From positions 13,996,563 to 14,060,562 of the forward strand of contig LR990048.1 in assembly GCA_905147135.1 (NCBI GenBank): a DNA stretch of 64,000 bases. The letters run 5' to 3'. Below, one piece after another: positions 24,587 to 36,799 of this stretch; position 1 is the stretch's first letter, and each line of letters starts with the position of its first letter. The stretch comes from Blastobasis lacticolella (Eukaryota; Arthropoda; Insecta; Lepidoptera; Blastobasidae). The notes beneath the pieces were generated by a model. It worked only from the letters and a program-made list of their open reading frames with translations. It was not told where the DNA came from and did not search any database. The position numbers were made by a program, and so were the translations under genes.

Positions 24587-24697
24587 ATCCTAGATTATGG
24601 TTAGGGTGGACCCCGGGCCCTCGTGCACGAGAACACAATCGGGATATTAACGCCAAGATGATTATATTATTATTATTTACAGGTAAAAAGCAGGTTA

Positions 24698-25045
24698 AGA
24701 GAGGTAGGGCATAGCGGGGTATCCCGCTCGAATTGGAGCCGCCCGACTGGGGAAGTACCTCCACCTTACAGAATACCGCAGCTAAACAATACTCTTTTAA
24801 ATAGTGTTGTGTTTCTGCCGGTGAGTAAGGTTTCCAGTGCTCCATGGGGTGGGGATTTGGGGAACCGAGGCTTTGGCTGTGGAAGGGCATTTGTCTTTTT
24901 GCTGCCAAAGCAACGTGTTATAGAGGTGGGCAACGCATTGGCGATACTCTTGGTGTTGCTAATGTCTATAGGCAGTGGTGACCACTTTCCAGCAGGTGGC
25001 CCGCTTGCCTGTTTGCCTACGGTCTGACATAAAAAAAAAAAAAAA
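24698..25045 (+). mobile_element. Poly(A)-tailed retroelement (SINE or LINE 3' end), copy A
   Basis: About 350 bp from AGAGAGGTAGGGCATAGCGG to TGTTTGCCTACGGTCTGACAT plus A15. It is flanked by an AGGTTA duplication (24692-24697 and 25045-25050). Units 1 and 2 show the empty site with a single AGGTTA, so the insertion is recent and private to unit 3. Related copies lie at 50223-50579 (+) and 61703-62046 (-). No pol III promoter was seen, so it may be a truncated LINE tail family. Confidence 0.85.
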
Positions 25046-26557
25046 GGTTAATGCCTTTTCTAAAAATAAATGATAATATTTTAGTGAGTAGTCAGACGTG
25101 ACTTTGATTATAAATAGAACAAACAGTTCTAATCTAATTGTGCTTTTTGTTAGTTATGATTTTGTCTTATCTATCTCGCCCTCATAATCGATATAACCTC
25201 AGTTATGCTCCTGCACTTTTTCTTGCCGGCCATTGTTTTGTGGCTACTTGGCTGCTTAAAGCGCAGGCAGGAAGCGCATTGGTGATTCTTATGCTTTAGG
25301 ACACTTGAAAAACTTGAAAAAGTTTTAAATAATTATTACATAAAAATGATGGTAAGCCCACGTCCGCACTTGGTCACGCGACAATTGAAAAAAAATGTAA
25401 GGAGTAAGATGAAATGCAGGGGCGTAGCGTATCAGTCATATCAATGATACGGGGACCCCGGGCCACACGGGCCCAAACGTATGTAAGCAAAATTCGTTAT
25501 CCCTAATTTCAGTTAGACTCTTCCCTATTTCCTGGGAAAAAATTTTCAATTGCTCATTACAGACCAGGGTCGGGGGGGCCCTCCACGGAAATAGCAATTG
25601 AAATCAAGTGATACAATTATTGAAAAAACAAAATAACGTAGGGCCCTCCACGTTCACTATAATGGAAATTGTGTAAAATATACGCTGGTAAAAGTGACAA
25701 AAATTTTGATCACTTACACTGTCGTTGAGTCCAAAGACTTAAGTAACTCTTTACTCCGTTTTTTCCTCAACGTGTCAGATGGTAATCATAATAAATCGTC
25801 TCGTACTTTTGGAATTTGTCTATTTTCAAATCGCGCATGGTTATAAAAGGTAAATTACAAAAATGTTACAATACAATACACAAGACATTTTTATAATAAT
25901 CAGGTTTTAGCCAAGCCAAGGGCCAATATTTAACTAATTCCGATCTCTCCCGAGCAGACCTAACTTTTAGAGTCTATTGTCCCACAAATGAAGAGCTCGC
26001 TGCGCTCGCTTATTCAGTAATTAAAGTTATTTTTATTATTAACACGCGAATTTATGCGAGTTCGTTACGCTTGACAATTTATTAACTTAATCTGAGACCA
26101 AGATTAAGGTTACTCTTAGCAACTCCCATAGTTGGGGGTATCAATTAGGGGGGCCCCTAGACAACTGATGATATGGGGCTCCTGGAGGGCAAGCTACGCC
26201 ACTGATGAAATATCTCACGCCTGTAATTGCAATGGCTTCCACTAATTTAACATTAACGCAGCGCCTTAAATAGATAAGGCGATGGTATGGTTCTGATCCA
26301 GACAGGCTCTGGATTGGCAGTATTAACTCCAAAAAATCGGCGAAGCACACGACTACATCGACTTGCTCATTTTTAGTTCAATCGACTATAACACGGAGCA
26401 TCCACATCCATTCATTATCTCTAATTTATCATTTTGTATATCATGTACATATCACAGTAATACCTTCCTACTGATAATGAGTAGATATATTCAACTTTTA
26501 TTTTAGTTAAGACCACACGCGATTATTCTCTACACTTAATTAGTGATTGCCGAAACA

Positions 26558-29500
26558 ATGTCTTCAGAAAATAATAACAAAATTTGGTCCAGATTTACCG
26601 CTAAAAGAGAAACCGATGGTGCAATTCTAAATTTTCGTATACAAGACTTGCCCGAGGATCGATTTGAAGAAGCTCTAGAATTTTATATGAAATATTTTCC
26701 GACGGTAGAAGCCTTTCAGAAAGCGTCAGGTAAGTGAACATTTCATAAGTAACACCTTAGTAAAGAAACCAGTTCACTTACCGTAGTACTAATAAAAAAA
26801 TACTGATTGACAAGCGTCGAACGCCTGTTTAGTTACACGGCGTCGCTGTTGTTGAATTTAGTATTGCCAAACAATGATATTTGAATTGGCGACACTTAGT
26901 TCCAGTTTTGGTCACCTGGTCAAATATATAAGTTGGTGGTGACTTGACATAATCCCTATTTAACTCCACAAACGATGTGACCCTAAAGCTAAAACTAATT
27001 GTCGCCATTTTGAAATGCCAACAATAGCGACGTTGTCACCGGATCAGATGACTTTGTTGCACATGTCAAAATTAGCTTTGTATATATAGTTATAGAACGA
27101 TCGTTCAACGCTTGATCAACGTATGAAATTTTTTTATCATTAGACCGTTGTAATATTAATTTCTATCCATTAAAGCGCGTTTAAAAAAATTAACCCAAGA
27201 TTTGTCGAGATTTAACGACATTTTAATGTCTTTAAATCTCGACAAATCTTGGGTTATTTTGTTTGAATTTGGGTACCTATTTTAATAATATTTCAAATTC
27301 ACGCATTATACTTTGCATTCGTATGTACGTCTCGTTGAAGACGTCACACCTAAAAATCGTTGTTTGAAGCGCACTATACCAAACAACCGGCCCATTGTTA
27401 TTGCAGGGATTTACAAAAATGAAAAAGCCATAGCAGAATATCGAGAATTAATTAAGCTGTTGTTGCATCAACCCAACACCCACAGCGATGTATGCTTCCT
27501 TGATGACGGTTCAGAACCGGCTGTAATGGCTGGTATATCAATGATGTCATTAATAAACAAAGACGATAAAGATATAACGGAAATAGTGAAAGAAATGGTA
27601 TATATTACAAAAGCAAACGTAGTAAGTAACAATGGTATTGCTCTAAACTATAGCGATCTAAAACTCTGAAATATTTTAGGTTTCTACCGAGGAAGTCTTG
27701 AAGTTTTATGAAATAATAAACGGAATAGGAGACAAGTTTGACGTGTTCAAGACATGCGGTGTACAGAAAAGCTACGATGGTAGAGGAGTGCTCGTCGATC
27801 CCAGTTTTAGGAGACTGGGCATTGCTGTAGAGTTTTTGAAGACACGGTGAGACTTGTTATACTTACGTATTTTTATGAGGTAATCGCTATGCTATTAATA
27901 TATAACATAGGCAGTGACGTGCATTTCATAAAGACAAGAAGACACTGCCTACCCTTCCATTCTGTTCTGATCACAGTATTATAAATGTATATAATGGGTA
28001 CCTAATTGCTACTCTACTAATTAATAAACGAAGCAGCTTAATCAGTCAAATCGAATGGCAGTGCTTGATTTATCGTATTTTCAACACAGCGCCACTTACC
28101 GAAAATTAGTGGTACCTATCAAATCCGATACTAGCGCCGCTGTGGGCGCGTAACGGAAAAACACAAACTATTCGTGCCTTAATGTACATATGTGTCTTTC
28201 TTGGTGTTTATTTATCCTCAATGGTGTGCATTGCTATTAATACGTGGAACACTATGCCACAAATTACGCACACAATCGTACAGGGTAGCAATGTCTTTTC
28301 AGACGAAAAATCTCGACAATGACCAAAGTCTTCCGAACCAGTTACATTATTTTGCTAAAATATTGCGCTGATTTAAATTACTACCTTTACCTTTGTGTCG
28401 TATAGTATTATTTTTATGCTGTAATTTTTCATTTACAGCATAATAATAATACTATTTTAGTATGTATTATTTAATACTATTATAGTATTAGTATTTTCAT
28501 ACTGAGTTGCGGTTCGCCCGCCATTATTTGTTTTGATTCGTTTTTGTTTTAATTTATAAAAGCAGTTATCTATCAGTGTGAAAAATGGATAACATTAACT
28601 GTGAAAGTTGTTTAGGTGGTGTATGTATAGAGAAAATAAAAAATAACGTATTTTCTAAACTATCTTTAAGTGCAAAAAAAACAAGTGATTGTGAAAGGCC
28701 GTTCTAACCAGATTTGCAAATAGTACAAACCTCGTCGTTTAGATCTAGGTTTGAATACCTACATTTATGAATGCGTTTAAGAAAAACAGGACCTTATCAT
28801 TTACATTGATTAAAAAAACTGGACCGCCACAATGTAAACGTAATGTTGTGGACGCAAAAATCCATTTTAAGCGGATTTTTATTGAAATTGTAGACAATAT
28901 ATCAAACGAATGTCAGGCCCGTTATAAAATATAAAAAAAAAATTAAAGTGTTAAAATTGTTTAAACTACTCTTTACGATTCAACATTAACATGCAGCATT
29001 TTTGGTAATTATAAAGCTTTTAATATTTTCTGCCTACCCTGTCTAAAAACTATGTGTACGCCACTGAACATAGGTAACAATGATATATCCGCTAGAATCT
29101 GCAAGAACAGTTTTTGTTAAGAGTCAAATACCTACTAGGTTTTGTCTACTAATTCATCCACGTGGACAACTTGTTACGTCCCATCCTCGCATCATTCCGT
29201 TCCTTTGGAAAACATTTAAAAAATTAAAGCACGCAAAAATCATAGCAGCTAAAGAGCTCTCTACCCCTTCTTCTTTTTAATTCTATTTATTTATCTTATC
29301 ATTCTTATTATTCTCGTATTAATTTCCAAGTGTTGGATCACCATCATCATCATCATCTTGGCGTTAATATCCCGGTTGTGCTCTCGCGCATGAGGGCCCG
29401 GGGTCCGCCACCTGGATGACCATGATCCAGGATTTGGCAGATCAGTGGCCGTATTCGCAATAATTCGAAAACTTTCCGATCGATTCGGCCAACGGAACGG

Positions 29501-32500
29501 TAACTCTACCGTTTCGGAATTGTCTGTCCGGTTTTCCCGTGGACGTAGAAGAGCGTTTACGAAGACACTTTTGTTGATAACATGAATTTGTAAGAAATAT
29601 TAATAAGTTATATTTCGTGCTATATATTAATTTTTATATAGTGTTTGATTGTTTATAAGTAGAATATTCTTTTCCTTTGAAGTCAATTTGCAAAAATAAT
29701 TATATTTGAATGTTAAGTTGACGACCTGAGTGGTTCAATGGCCGGTCTGCCACGCAAGAGGTCCCGGGTTCGATTCCCGGCCGGGCAGAAATTGAAATGA
29801 TGAATTTTAATTTCTCTTACGGGTTTGGGTGTTCTATGTATAATAAGTATATATTTAAAAAAAAAGTATTTAAGTAGTATATCAGTTATCTAGCACCCAT
29901 AGTAAAAGCTTTGCTTAGTTTGGGGCTAGATGGCGCTGTGTGAATTTGTCCACGAATATTTATTTATTTGTTCTTTCTGTCGTTATGAACACTCATAATA
30001 TTGACAAACAAAAGTTTTTCAGAATGTATTCCCGTTTTCCTTAGAGCAATTTAGTTTAGTGATTAAATTAATTTTAACACTTTCGTATCTAATCTAATCG
30101 AAGAAATCATGTCAACAGTAAGTACCTGACTCAATATTTATAGTATCTATTCACTTGAATCAAGTAAAAATTCGGTGTTTCAATTCTGGATAAATAACTT
30201 AAACTGTTTTCTTGCGATTCCAGCCATCACGTACATAATACGGCCAACGAGTGGCTATGTTAGAAATGTCAGAATACATGCGAGCCCATCGCACTCGCAA
30301 CGGGTCGATTGAATTGCCCAGACGCTGCAGGAGAAAAGAAAAAATTCTTAGCGGACCTCGCCGTGAAATTGAATGCTATCAGCGATGGTGCAACTTTGGA
30401 TGGTAAAACTGCAAACAAATAGATGAAGGTCAAAGAAGAAGTAAATATTAATTAATTTTGAATATAACATAGGTACATATTATCTAAAATGTATCTGAAA
30501 CATAACATGTATCTAAAATTTGTATGCCGATGGCAGATCGCAGAGGCTCCATTCTACTTAAACGTTGTACCTAACAAATGAAATGAATAAATTATTATAT
30601 TTATTAAATTGGTATTCATTTTCAGACTTAACAGGACTGGAAGTCAGATATACAAAATAGAGACCGTAAAATTCGGATATTTAAATCTGGCACTGGTGGT
30701 GGACCTTCTCTGGTGGGCGTGACTCAATGCTTAATGCCCTTCAACGCCAAGCTGAAACAGCCGAAGTGCAAGCTGCAGCGGTAAATAAAGTGTCAGAGGG
30801 CATAATTACACAGGCCGTTGCGATGGAAAATCTTGTAGAGGTTTTCATACAAATTGCAACTGCCATAGAAAATCTGACTAAGTGATTACCTAAATTTGAA
30901 TACCTACCTCTCACTAAATTTTAACTATATTATTTTATTTATTATAGTTTAATGTGATCATAAAAAAATTTCTGAGTCTGATTTAAATTATTAACTGAAT
31001 TGTAAATTTAAAGTTATACTTAGCAAATTAGGAAGATTTTTAAAGAAATTTCATAATTGAGATATGCTTATTGAGGCAGGTCTCACTGAAAACCAGCGCT
31101 CCGCTTCACGCCGGGGCATTATGCTGAGTGAGGTCTTTTTTACACAAATACCACCACAACAGATTATATATTACACTACACAATAAATAAATAATTAGAT
31201 ACCAAGGTATTTTTTACATTGGCACTGTGTAATTTATGTTCTACTTATAATTGTATTATTTTTATGTCTTTATGTTTCCTTGAATCTTTTACAATATTGT
31301 GGTGTTGTTGTTTGTGTTAATAAATGTTTTTACTTTTTTTCTTTTTATCTTTCTTTTGTATGTATCACTTACCAAATGACACTTTGAAAATACAAAAAGC
31401 ATTAAGGCATCATTTTTTCTGTAATATAAATTAGTAACTGAATTGTGATTTTAAATGTACCTATAAGAAGGTTATTAGTAAATAAGGTAGTGATCATTTA
31501 ATTTTTGCTGCGATTTTACTGAGTCTGATTTAAATTACTAACTGAATTGTGATTTATAAAGTATAATTAGTAAAGTATTTTTTTACAACTGTGTATCTTT
31601 TTATTAATACCTATATCAGAAAGGGTGTAACAAGTCCGCAAAAAGAAAGTCATACTCATTGAATTAAACTCTCTATACAAATGTGATCAGCTGATCAATA
31701 CTTTTGTAAGTAAAAACGAAGTTTTAATTTCTAAGGGATATTATAATTAGAGAAAGAGATTAATATAATTTTATAAATAATAATTTAATTAGTTACCTAA
31801 TTTAAACTTATCAAAAATAAAAGAAAAGATAAAAAATTTACATATAGAGCATATAGGAAAAATTAAAAAAAAAACACATTTAAATGTTCACAAAACAAAG
31901 AAGTCAGGCTTGTAGTTTGCCCGATGGTAAACAGTTACCGCAACCTATGGATGTTTGCAATTCCCGTGTTGCCGACCCTGTAAAAACCTTTTAACCACTT
32001 TCTTGAAGAACTCCATGTTTCTTTGGAACCAAGATGTGAGGATTAACTATGTCGATGGCGAGCGGTGCGTTGATAGAAAGTAGCTGTCGGCATTAAGTCA
32101 AATATTTATTCAGAACAAACACCACACAATTTTCACAGCACGTTTTTTAATAGAGTCACAAGGGCCAAGGTGATATGCTGGTGCTTTTGCAACTAGGTAA
32201 TTATAGAGAGTCACTAAACCACAATCAATGGCAGAGCCTCTGTACTAACTGCCTTCTCACCCTCAGTGCCTCTGTATTTATGTCCCTCTCTTCAGCGGAA
32301 GATGCAAATGAATCACTAACCTCAGTTTCCATTTCGTCTGGTGAGTTTATGCGCACATAGACACTGAAAATAATACAGAAATTTTCAATAATTTTGTACA
32401 ATTTTTGTCATACTTACTTTCAAATCCACCGGAATCGCACAAGCATATGCGGATAATAGGGCTTCATGTCTTATATGATGCGGATCACAGTCTCCGCAGA

Positions 32501-33718
32501 GAAGCGATAAAACCTACTAAAGTTGGGCATGTTAAATGGGCTCGACAATTTCCTTATTGCCGATGCCGAAGTGCATTGTATCGACACTTTGCTTCGCCCT
32601 TATCCTATTACGATGTCGTATCGGCAGTACAAACAGCATTTTCCAAGAAAAACTTAATAATCCACAATTCACAATAACTTTCCGAGAGCTTAATAGCATT
32701 CGTGTAATTTTCCGAATATTTGACAGATCTTCCGATTTGAACTGTCAAATTTGTCTATGGGATTCGAATCGGGTTCAAGTTCGGGTAATTTTCCGAATAT
32801 TCGACAGATCTTCCGATTTGAACTGTCAAATTTAATGCTTGTGAATACACCGATTTCCGAGTAAATCGACAAATTTGTCGAATCCGTGTGCGAATTCGAA
32901 TTCCGAGCCATTGTGAATACAGGGGCAGGTAATTACAGTGAAGCGACTACCATCTGACCTCCATGACCCTGCTACCAGGGGAACCTGACCAGATTGGGTC
33001 ATAGTTACACATTCAGTCGCCTGAATGTTGCAGGTTTTATCACGATGTTTGTTGCAATTATGCGAGTCGTTTAAAATAACGCTCGTAAAAGCCTAACTCA
33101 CAATCTCTCGTAAATCTTTCGTGCGAACGTTGCCTAACTTGAAAAAACCAGAATAACACCGCCGTTTTCTTTGTTGTCACCGTGACGTGCACCGCGCGGT
33201 CCTCCGCGCCGTACACTGCACTGCATGAGGCATCGAGTCTATGAGTGCGTCCAGAAAACGCCCCGTGTGCACGTCTTCAATTGTTTCGTACGATGAATTG
33301 CAAAATGTGCTTGGACAATTTACACAGCGCCATTTAGCCCCAAAGTACATTCAAACCCATAACAAAAATTAAAATTAATCATTTCTATTTCTGCTCGACC
33401 AGGAATCAAACCCGATACATTTTTGTAAAAAAAATATAAATATCCCTTCCTAGTGCTCACGTGAGACATTACAAATTTGCAAACTGATTTTTCGTTCAAG
33501 ATGACTGGCTTTTTTGTTATAGGAGGCTAGTGTGCCAAGCAGAGGGTGTCCCGGTCACCAAGGCGTGGATGACATCTATAGGCACGCAGAAGGCGGCCGC
33601 CCGCTGTGGCTGGCAGACGGGTGCCGAGTTTCCTAAAGAAGAATTAGAACAACAGTTCAACGTCATTATTGATGTTGGTGCACCCATATTAAAAGTAATG
33701 TATGTTAAAATAAATTAA
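26558..33718 (+). CDS. GNAT-family N-acetyltransferase, copy 3
   Basis: Exons 26558-26729, 27407-27597 (or -27621), 27680-27846 and 33523-33718; 241 or 249 residues, open throughout with GT-AG introns. It starts MSSENNN. The exon 2 and exon 3 products are identical to those of copy 1, while exon 1 is closer to copy 2 (EDRFEEALEFYMKYFPT). Exon 4 differs from copy 1 in GAEF for GVEF and KVMY for KLMY. The acetyl-CoA loop RRLGIA is intact. Intron 3 again carries the full Harbinger element. The mosaic pattern indicates exchange between array members. Same inferred role as copies 1 and 2. Confidence 0.88.
27191..27256. repeat. Fold-back in intron 1 (copy 3)
   Basis: Equivalent of 4229-4294. This copy has the most complete pairing: the TAACCCAAGATTTGTCGAG arm pairs with CTCGACAAATCTTGGGTTA without mismatch. 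Confidence 0.85.
29446..32925. mobile_element. Harbinger-type DNA transposon in intron 3 of copy 3
   Basis: Counterpart of 6471-10019 with the same CAG duplication (29443-29445 and 32926-32928) and the same nested SINE (29719-29955, with a small deletion in the A-box region). The Myb-like relic (about 30230-30885) has an extra stop. Small indels separate it from the unit 1 copy. Confidence 0.75.
29719..29955 (+). mobile_element. tRNA-derived SINE (unit 3)
   Basis: Same insertion as 6748-6995. Here GGTTCAATGGCCGGTC lacks the few bases between TGG and CCGG present in unit 1. The B box is intact. Confidence 0.85.
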
Positions 33719-33749
33719 TTTAACCATACTGTACGTGTTTTAGTACCTA

Positions 33750-34030
33750 AATGATATATGGCTTGAGAAAGCGTGTTCGATTCAACATCGTAATGCTAGC
33801 AGTCCATCCAGTCTTCTGCCAGGGTCTGCTTTCTTATTAGCTTGCTTTGCTTGCAGAATCTTCATGTCTTCAGTATCCTTGTGTCGTAAGCTGACTCAGC
33901 GAGTTACGAGTTATCCAAAATAATATAACTTCGAAACAGTACCTACACGGCAGTTTATTCTTTGCGAATTGCTTGTCCCAAATACCATAACAGTAATATG
34001 AAAATAATGTGAATTATTCCCATTCATGGA
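33750..34030. other. Single-copy DNA right of the array, with degenerate RTE 3' remnant
   Basis: About 33815-33900 resembles the 3' end of the RTE elements (GCCAGGGTCTGCTTTCTTATTAG, then CTTGTGTCGTAAGC), reverse orientation and heavily diverged. Nothing else was recognised. Confidence 0.45.
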
Positions 34031-34230
34031 GCGTCGATGGCCTAGTGGTTAAGGGGTCTGACTCATTCCCCGAGGGACCACCGGGCTTAAATCCCTGTGC
34101 CGCCATATACCATAATGACTCTTTTCTGAGTTAAGTTCAATAATTGCACACTAATCGTTGCTCTTACGGTGAGGGAAAACATCGTGATGACACCTGCATA
34201 TTCAAACAACTGAGTGTGTAACCTTGATCT
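34031..34230 (+). mobile_element. Second tRNA-derived SINE family
   Basis: The head GATGGCCTAGTGGTTAAGGG is A-box like, and GGGCTTAAATCCCTG is a B-box relic. The tail CTTACGGTGAGGGAAAACATCGTGA is typical of lepidopteran SINE and RTE tails. Unrelated to the SINE at 6748. Confidence 0.7.
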
Positions 34231-34279
34231 GATGTTCTTCTAAACGACTTTTCTACAAAATGACCTGCCGCGCCAAAAG

Positions 34280-34420
34280 GGATCCAATCTGGTCAGGTTC
34301 GTCTGCCAACAGGGTCACGGTGGTTAGGTGGCAGTCGCTCCACTTAATAACTTGATCTGCCAAATCCTGGTCCGCGGGAGCACAACCGGGTCAATTAAGT
34401 ACTTTATTTATTAAGATTTA
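34280..34420 (+). repeat. Repeat module M, uninterrupted but short
   Basis: CTGGTCAGGTTCGTCTGCCAACAGGGTCACGG through CTGATCTGCCAAATCCTGG-like sequence to ACAACCGGGTCAATTAAGTAC. Together with 62500-62640 it shows the uninterrupted order of the module at the Harbinger target site. Confidence 0.6.
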
Positions 34421-34639
34421 ATGTATAATAATAATAACTTAAATAGAGTGGTCGTAAACTTTGTTTCAATAAAAAATTATGTACTAAAACTGGGAGCTAC
34501 AATAATTTATGATGTACCTACTTAATAATTCGACAATAAAATACCTACTACTACCTACCTACCTGCTATGATATTGTTGATACTTTTATTCAAATAGCGA
34601 TATAATTAAAAATTAAATAAATATTTTTACTTTAACTTC

Positions 34640-35450
34640 AGGACCAATAAATCCGAACAAACAATCAGTTTGGTAGGTAGAATAAGACCATACTAGGGTC
34701 CGAATCGCATAGTACAAAAAAAACTGTATGGCAAGTTATGCCAAGTTTTTAAAAGTTATAGAACGTCATTCATAATAGTCATAACAAACAATTTGCTTTC
34801 TATAGGTTTGTTTAATTTCGATAGTTATGAAAAATATTATTAGAAAATGGAAAAAATTATTAAAAAGGAAGTGCGGGAGACAATTTTCAGCATGTTTAAA
34901 AATTTAGGCAAACTAAAAAACCAAGTTCAAGCTAATAATGATCACATAAATGAATGTTTACAAGAAGGATTGACGAGGACTGACAAGGACGGATTATTGC
35001 CATATCCACACTTTATAATTTTTACTACTGTCAGTCAATACGGACTTATCGTGGTCCTACTCAAGAACCAAGCGGCATAGTAAAATGTTGGTTAAAATGT
35101 AACTATGCAACCGCCGCTTTGGTTGGGTATACCAGCTCCCTTTGTTCTTCCAAATAAATATTTCAAAGTAATATAATATGTTCCCGTCCTGAAACGAATT
35201 CAAAATTCTGCACGTTTCAACTCGTAAAATCTTTCTCGTGCTAGCAGGCCCATGTCGACGGTGAACAACATTCGTATTTCGTAGTTATATCTAAGATAAA
35301 TAAATAGGTACGATAAATATGTCTACGGTAGAAGTTTGTATATACCTATGCGTATTACTCATGGTTTATATATTACTCAAGATATTACACCAGATGTACC
35401 ACGCGATATTTTTTTATTAATGAGTAAGTAATAACTATCATCTGAGGTGG
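34640..35450 (+). repeat. Old paralogous copy of the GNAT upstream region
   Basis: 34640-34690 and 35070-35450 align with 62830-63260, while 34725-35060 aligns with 11820-12160 and 21590-21915. Shared landmarks are GGCATAGTAAAATGTT, GTGCTAGCAG and ATTACACCAGATGTACCACG. It is followed by a broken exon 1. It shows that the family expanded in more than one round. Confidence 0.7.
34847..35080 (+). CDS. Small uncharacterised open frame, 77 codons
   Basis: Starts MEKIIKKEVRETIFSMF. It is rich in charged residues in its first half, compatible with a helix or short coiled coil, and ends with a hydrophobic stretch (YGLIVVLLK). The related sequences in the tandem units (about 11960-12150 and 21725-21915) have stops and frameshifts. 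It may be an exon of an old neighbour gene or a chance frame; the function is not recognised. No start context or splice sites argue strongly for it. Confidence 0.3.
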   Translation: MEKIIKKEVRETIFSMFKNLGKLKNQVQANNDHINECLQEGLTRTDKDGLLPYPHFIIFTTVSQYGLIVVLLKNQAA

Positions 35451-35451
35451 C

Positions 35452-35531
35452 AACAAAAGAGCTTCTGAAAATATAAAAATATGGTACAGAATAGAACTTG
35501 AATAAAAACCGATGATGCTTACTAAAAAGCA
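35452..35531 (+). pseudogene. GNAT exon 1 relic
   Basis: GAGCTTCTGAAAATATAAAAATATGGTAC matches the start of exon 1, but the initiator codon is AGA, and a TAG and a TGA follow within 40 bases. Homology fades by 35531. Sits where exon 1 is expected after the shared upstream region. Confidence 0.6.
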
Positions 35532-35539
35532 TTGACTTT

Positions 35540-36380
35540 TTCGGTCATCCCCCACGTTTCGCCATTTTTTTTAAATAACGATTTTAAAACGACGAGCGGC
35601 CACTCATAAAACGTATACCAATCGACAGGAAACCGACACATGTCCCCATGTCCCCACAAACACCCCCTACAAAATATACTTATAAATATCTTCTAAACTA
35701 CTGTACCGATTCCGATTAAATAAAGCTCGAAATAATTTAGATTAAAAGAGCTTTCAAATAAAAAAAAACCAATTTAAATTTGTTCATCCGTTCGGGAGCT
35801 ACAGATAGACGGATACTCGCAATAAACTTATAACAAAAAATCAACTAAACTAACATCTAAAATGCTTTATTTCCATCCATTCAATCGCGGATCTCTTTTT
35901 CATTAATGATTTTGTACTTTTCGCAGAATGAACATGTATGACATGGCACATAGCTTTTTCAAAAAGTTTGGAAATAGTTGGCAAAAAGCTATTGGTTTAT
36001 TTATACAGGCTGTCCGGTAATGAATGGATACCCTTGAAATAGAGATGAAACGGATAGTTGTTTGGCCGGATACCAGATACCGAATATTTGGCAGGATATA
36101 GTCTCTGAACAAGTCTGTGCAAGATCTGAGCGTGGGTGGGAAATCAGACAACTGCATGTGTTGACATGATTATAAGTATACAAAATATTTTAACTTTATT
36201 CTGAATAATTCTTCCGACCTCGGGCGGAACCCTCGCTCCAGCATCGTGGACCAAAGTGTAGTGCAAGGTTCTCTTAAACTCTGGCGATAACATTGCAACT
36301 GAAAACTTGAAATAATTGGCAAAAAAAGTAGTTAAAAAACTAGAAATCCCGACTGTTATAAAAATTAAGAACAAGCCGAA
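35540..36380. other. Non-coding DNA with interspersed repeat traces
   Basis: About 35770-35820 (GTTCATCCGTTCGGGAGCTACAG) is a motif common in lepidopteran transposon tails. No gene is supported in the rest; short frames on both strands overlap each other and lack any recognisable domain. Confidence 0.35.
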
Positions 36381-36389
36381 TATTGGAAG

Positions 36390-36790
36390 AGAATGGGTTT
36401 ATATCATCATCATGATCCGGGTTCATATCATCATCATCCGAGTGGTCACTCCGGGCTGCTGCCAGGGTCCGCTTTCTTGCTTTGTTTTCTCTACTTTGCC
36501 CGATCTTCAACATCCTCACGTCGCAAGCCGTTGGCTCTCGCGTCCGACTCGGCGATGTCAATCCATCGTTTCTTGGGTCTCCCGCGGGACCTCTTTCCTG
36601 ATACAGGCAGGTTCAGGCATCTATTTCCTACGTATCCCTGGGGGCTTACATAATACGTGACCAAACCAGTGCAGCCGTCTCTCTTCGATCTGCCAAGGCT
36701 GCCACGGATGTACTCGTTACGCAATCTATCAAGTCGCGTAACGCCACACATCCACCGCAGCATTTTAATTTCGATGGAGTTCGCAGCCAA
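36390..36790 (-). pseudogene. RTE-type LINE C-terminal fragment
   Basis: Minus strand: IKMLRWMCGVTRLD, NEYIRGSLG, then a short deletion, GYVGNRCLNLPVSGKR and GRPKKRWIDIAESD..DVEDRAK. The 3' tail has GATGATGATATGAAC repeats at about 36410-36440. It is related to but distinct from the fragments in the tandem units. Confidence 0.85.
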
Positions 36791-36799
36791 CTACCAAAA

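Larger units (their letters stand above)
20609..33749. repeat. Tandem segmental duplication, unit 3
   Basis: Third copy, about 13.1 kb. Homology to units 1 and 2 stops at 33749, about 31 bases after the exon-4 stop codon, and unrelated sequence follows. This defines the original right breakpoint. It carries a private poly(A) retroelement at 24698-25045. Its left part resembles unit 2, and its central part (about 26.95-33.36 kb) resembles unit 1. Confidence 0.9.

Noticed and set aside
36316..36660. Plus-strand 114-codon gene
   Set aside because: Shadow of the minus-strand RTE fragment, including its GATGATGAT tail.
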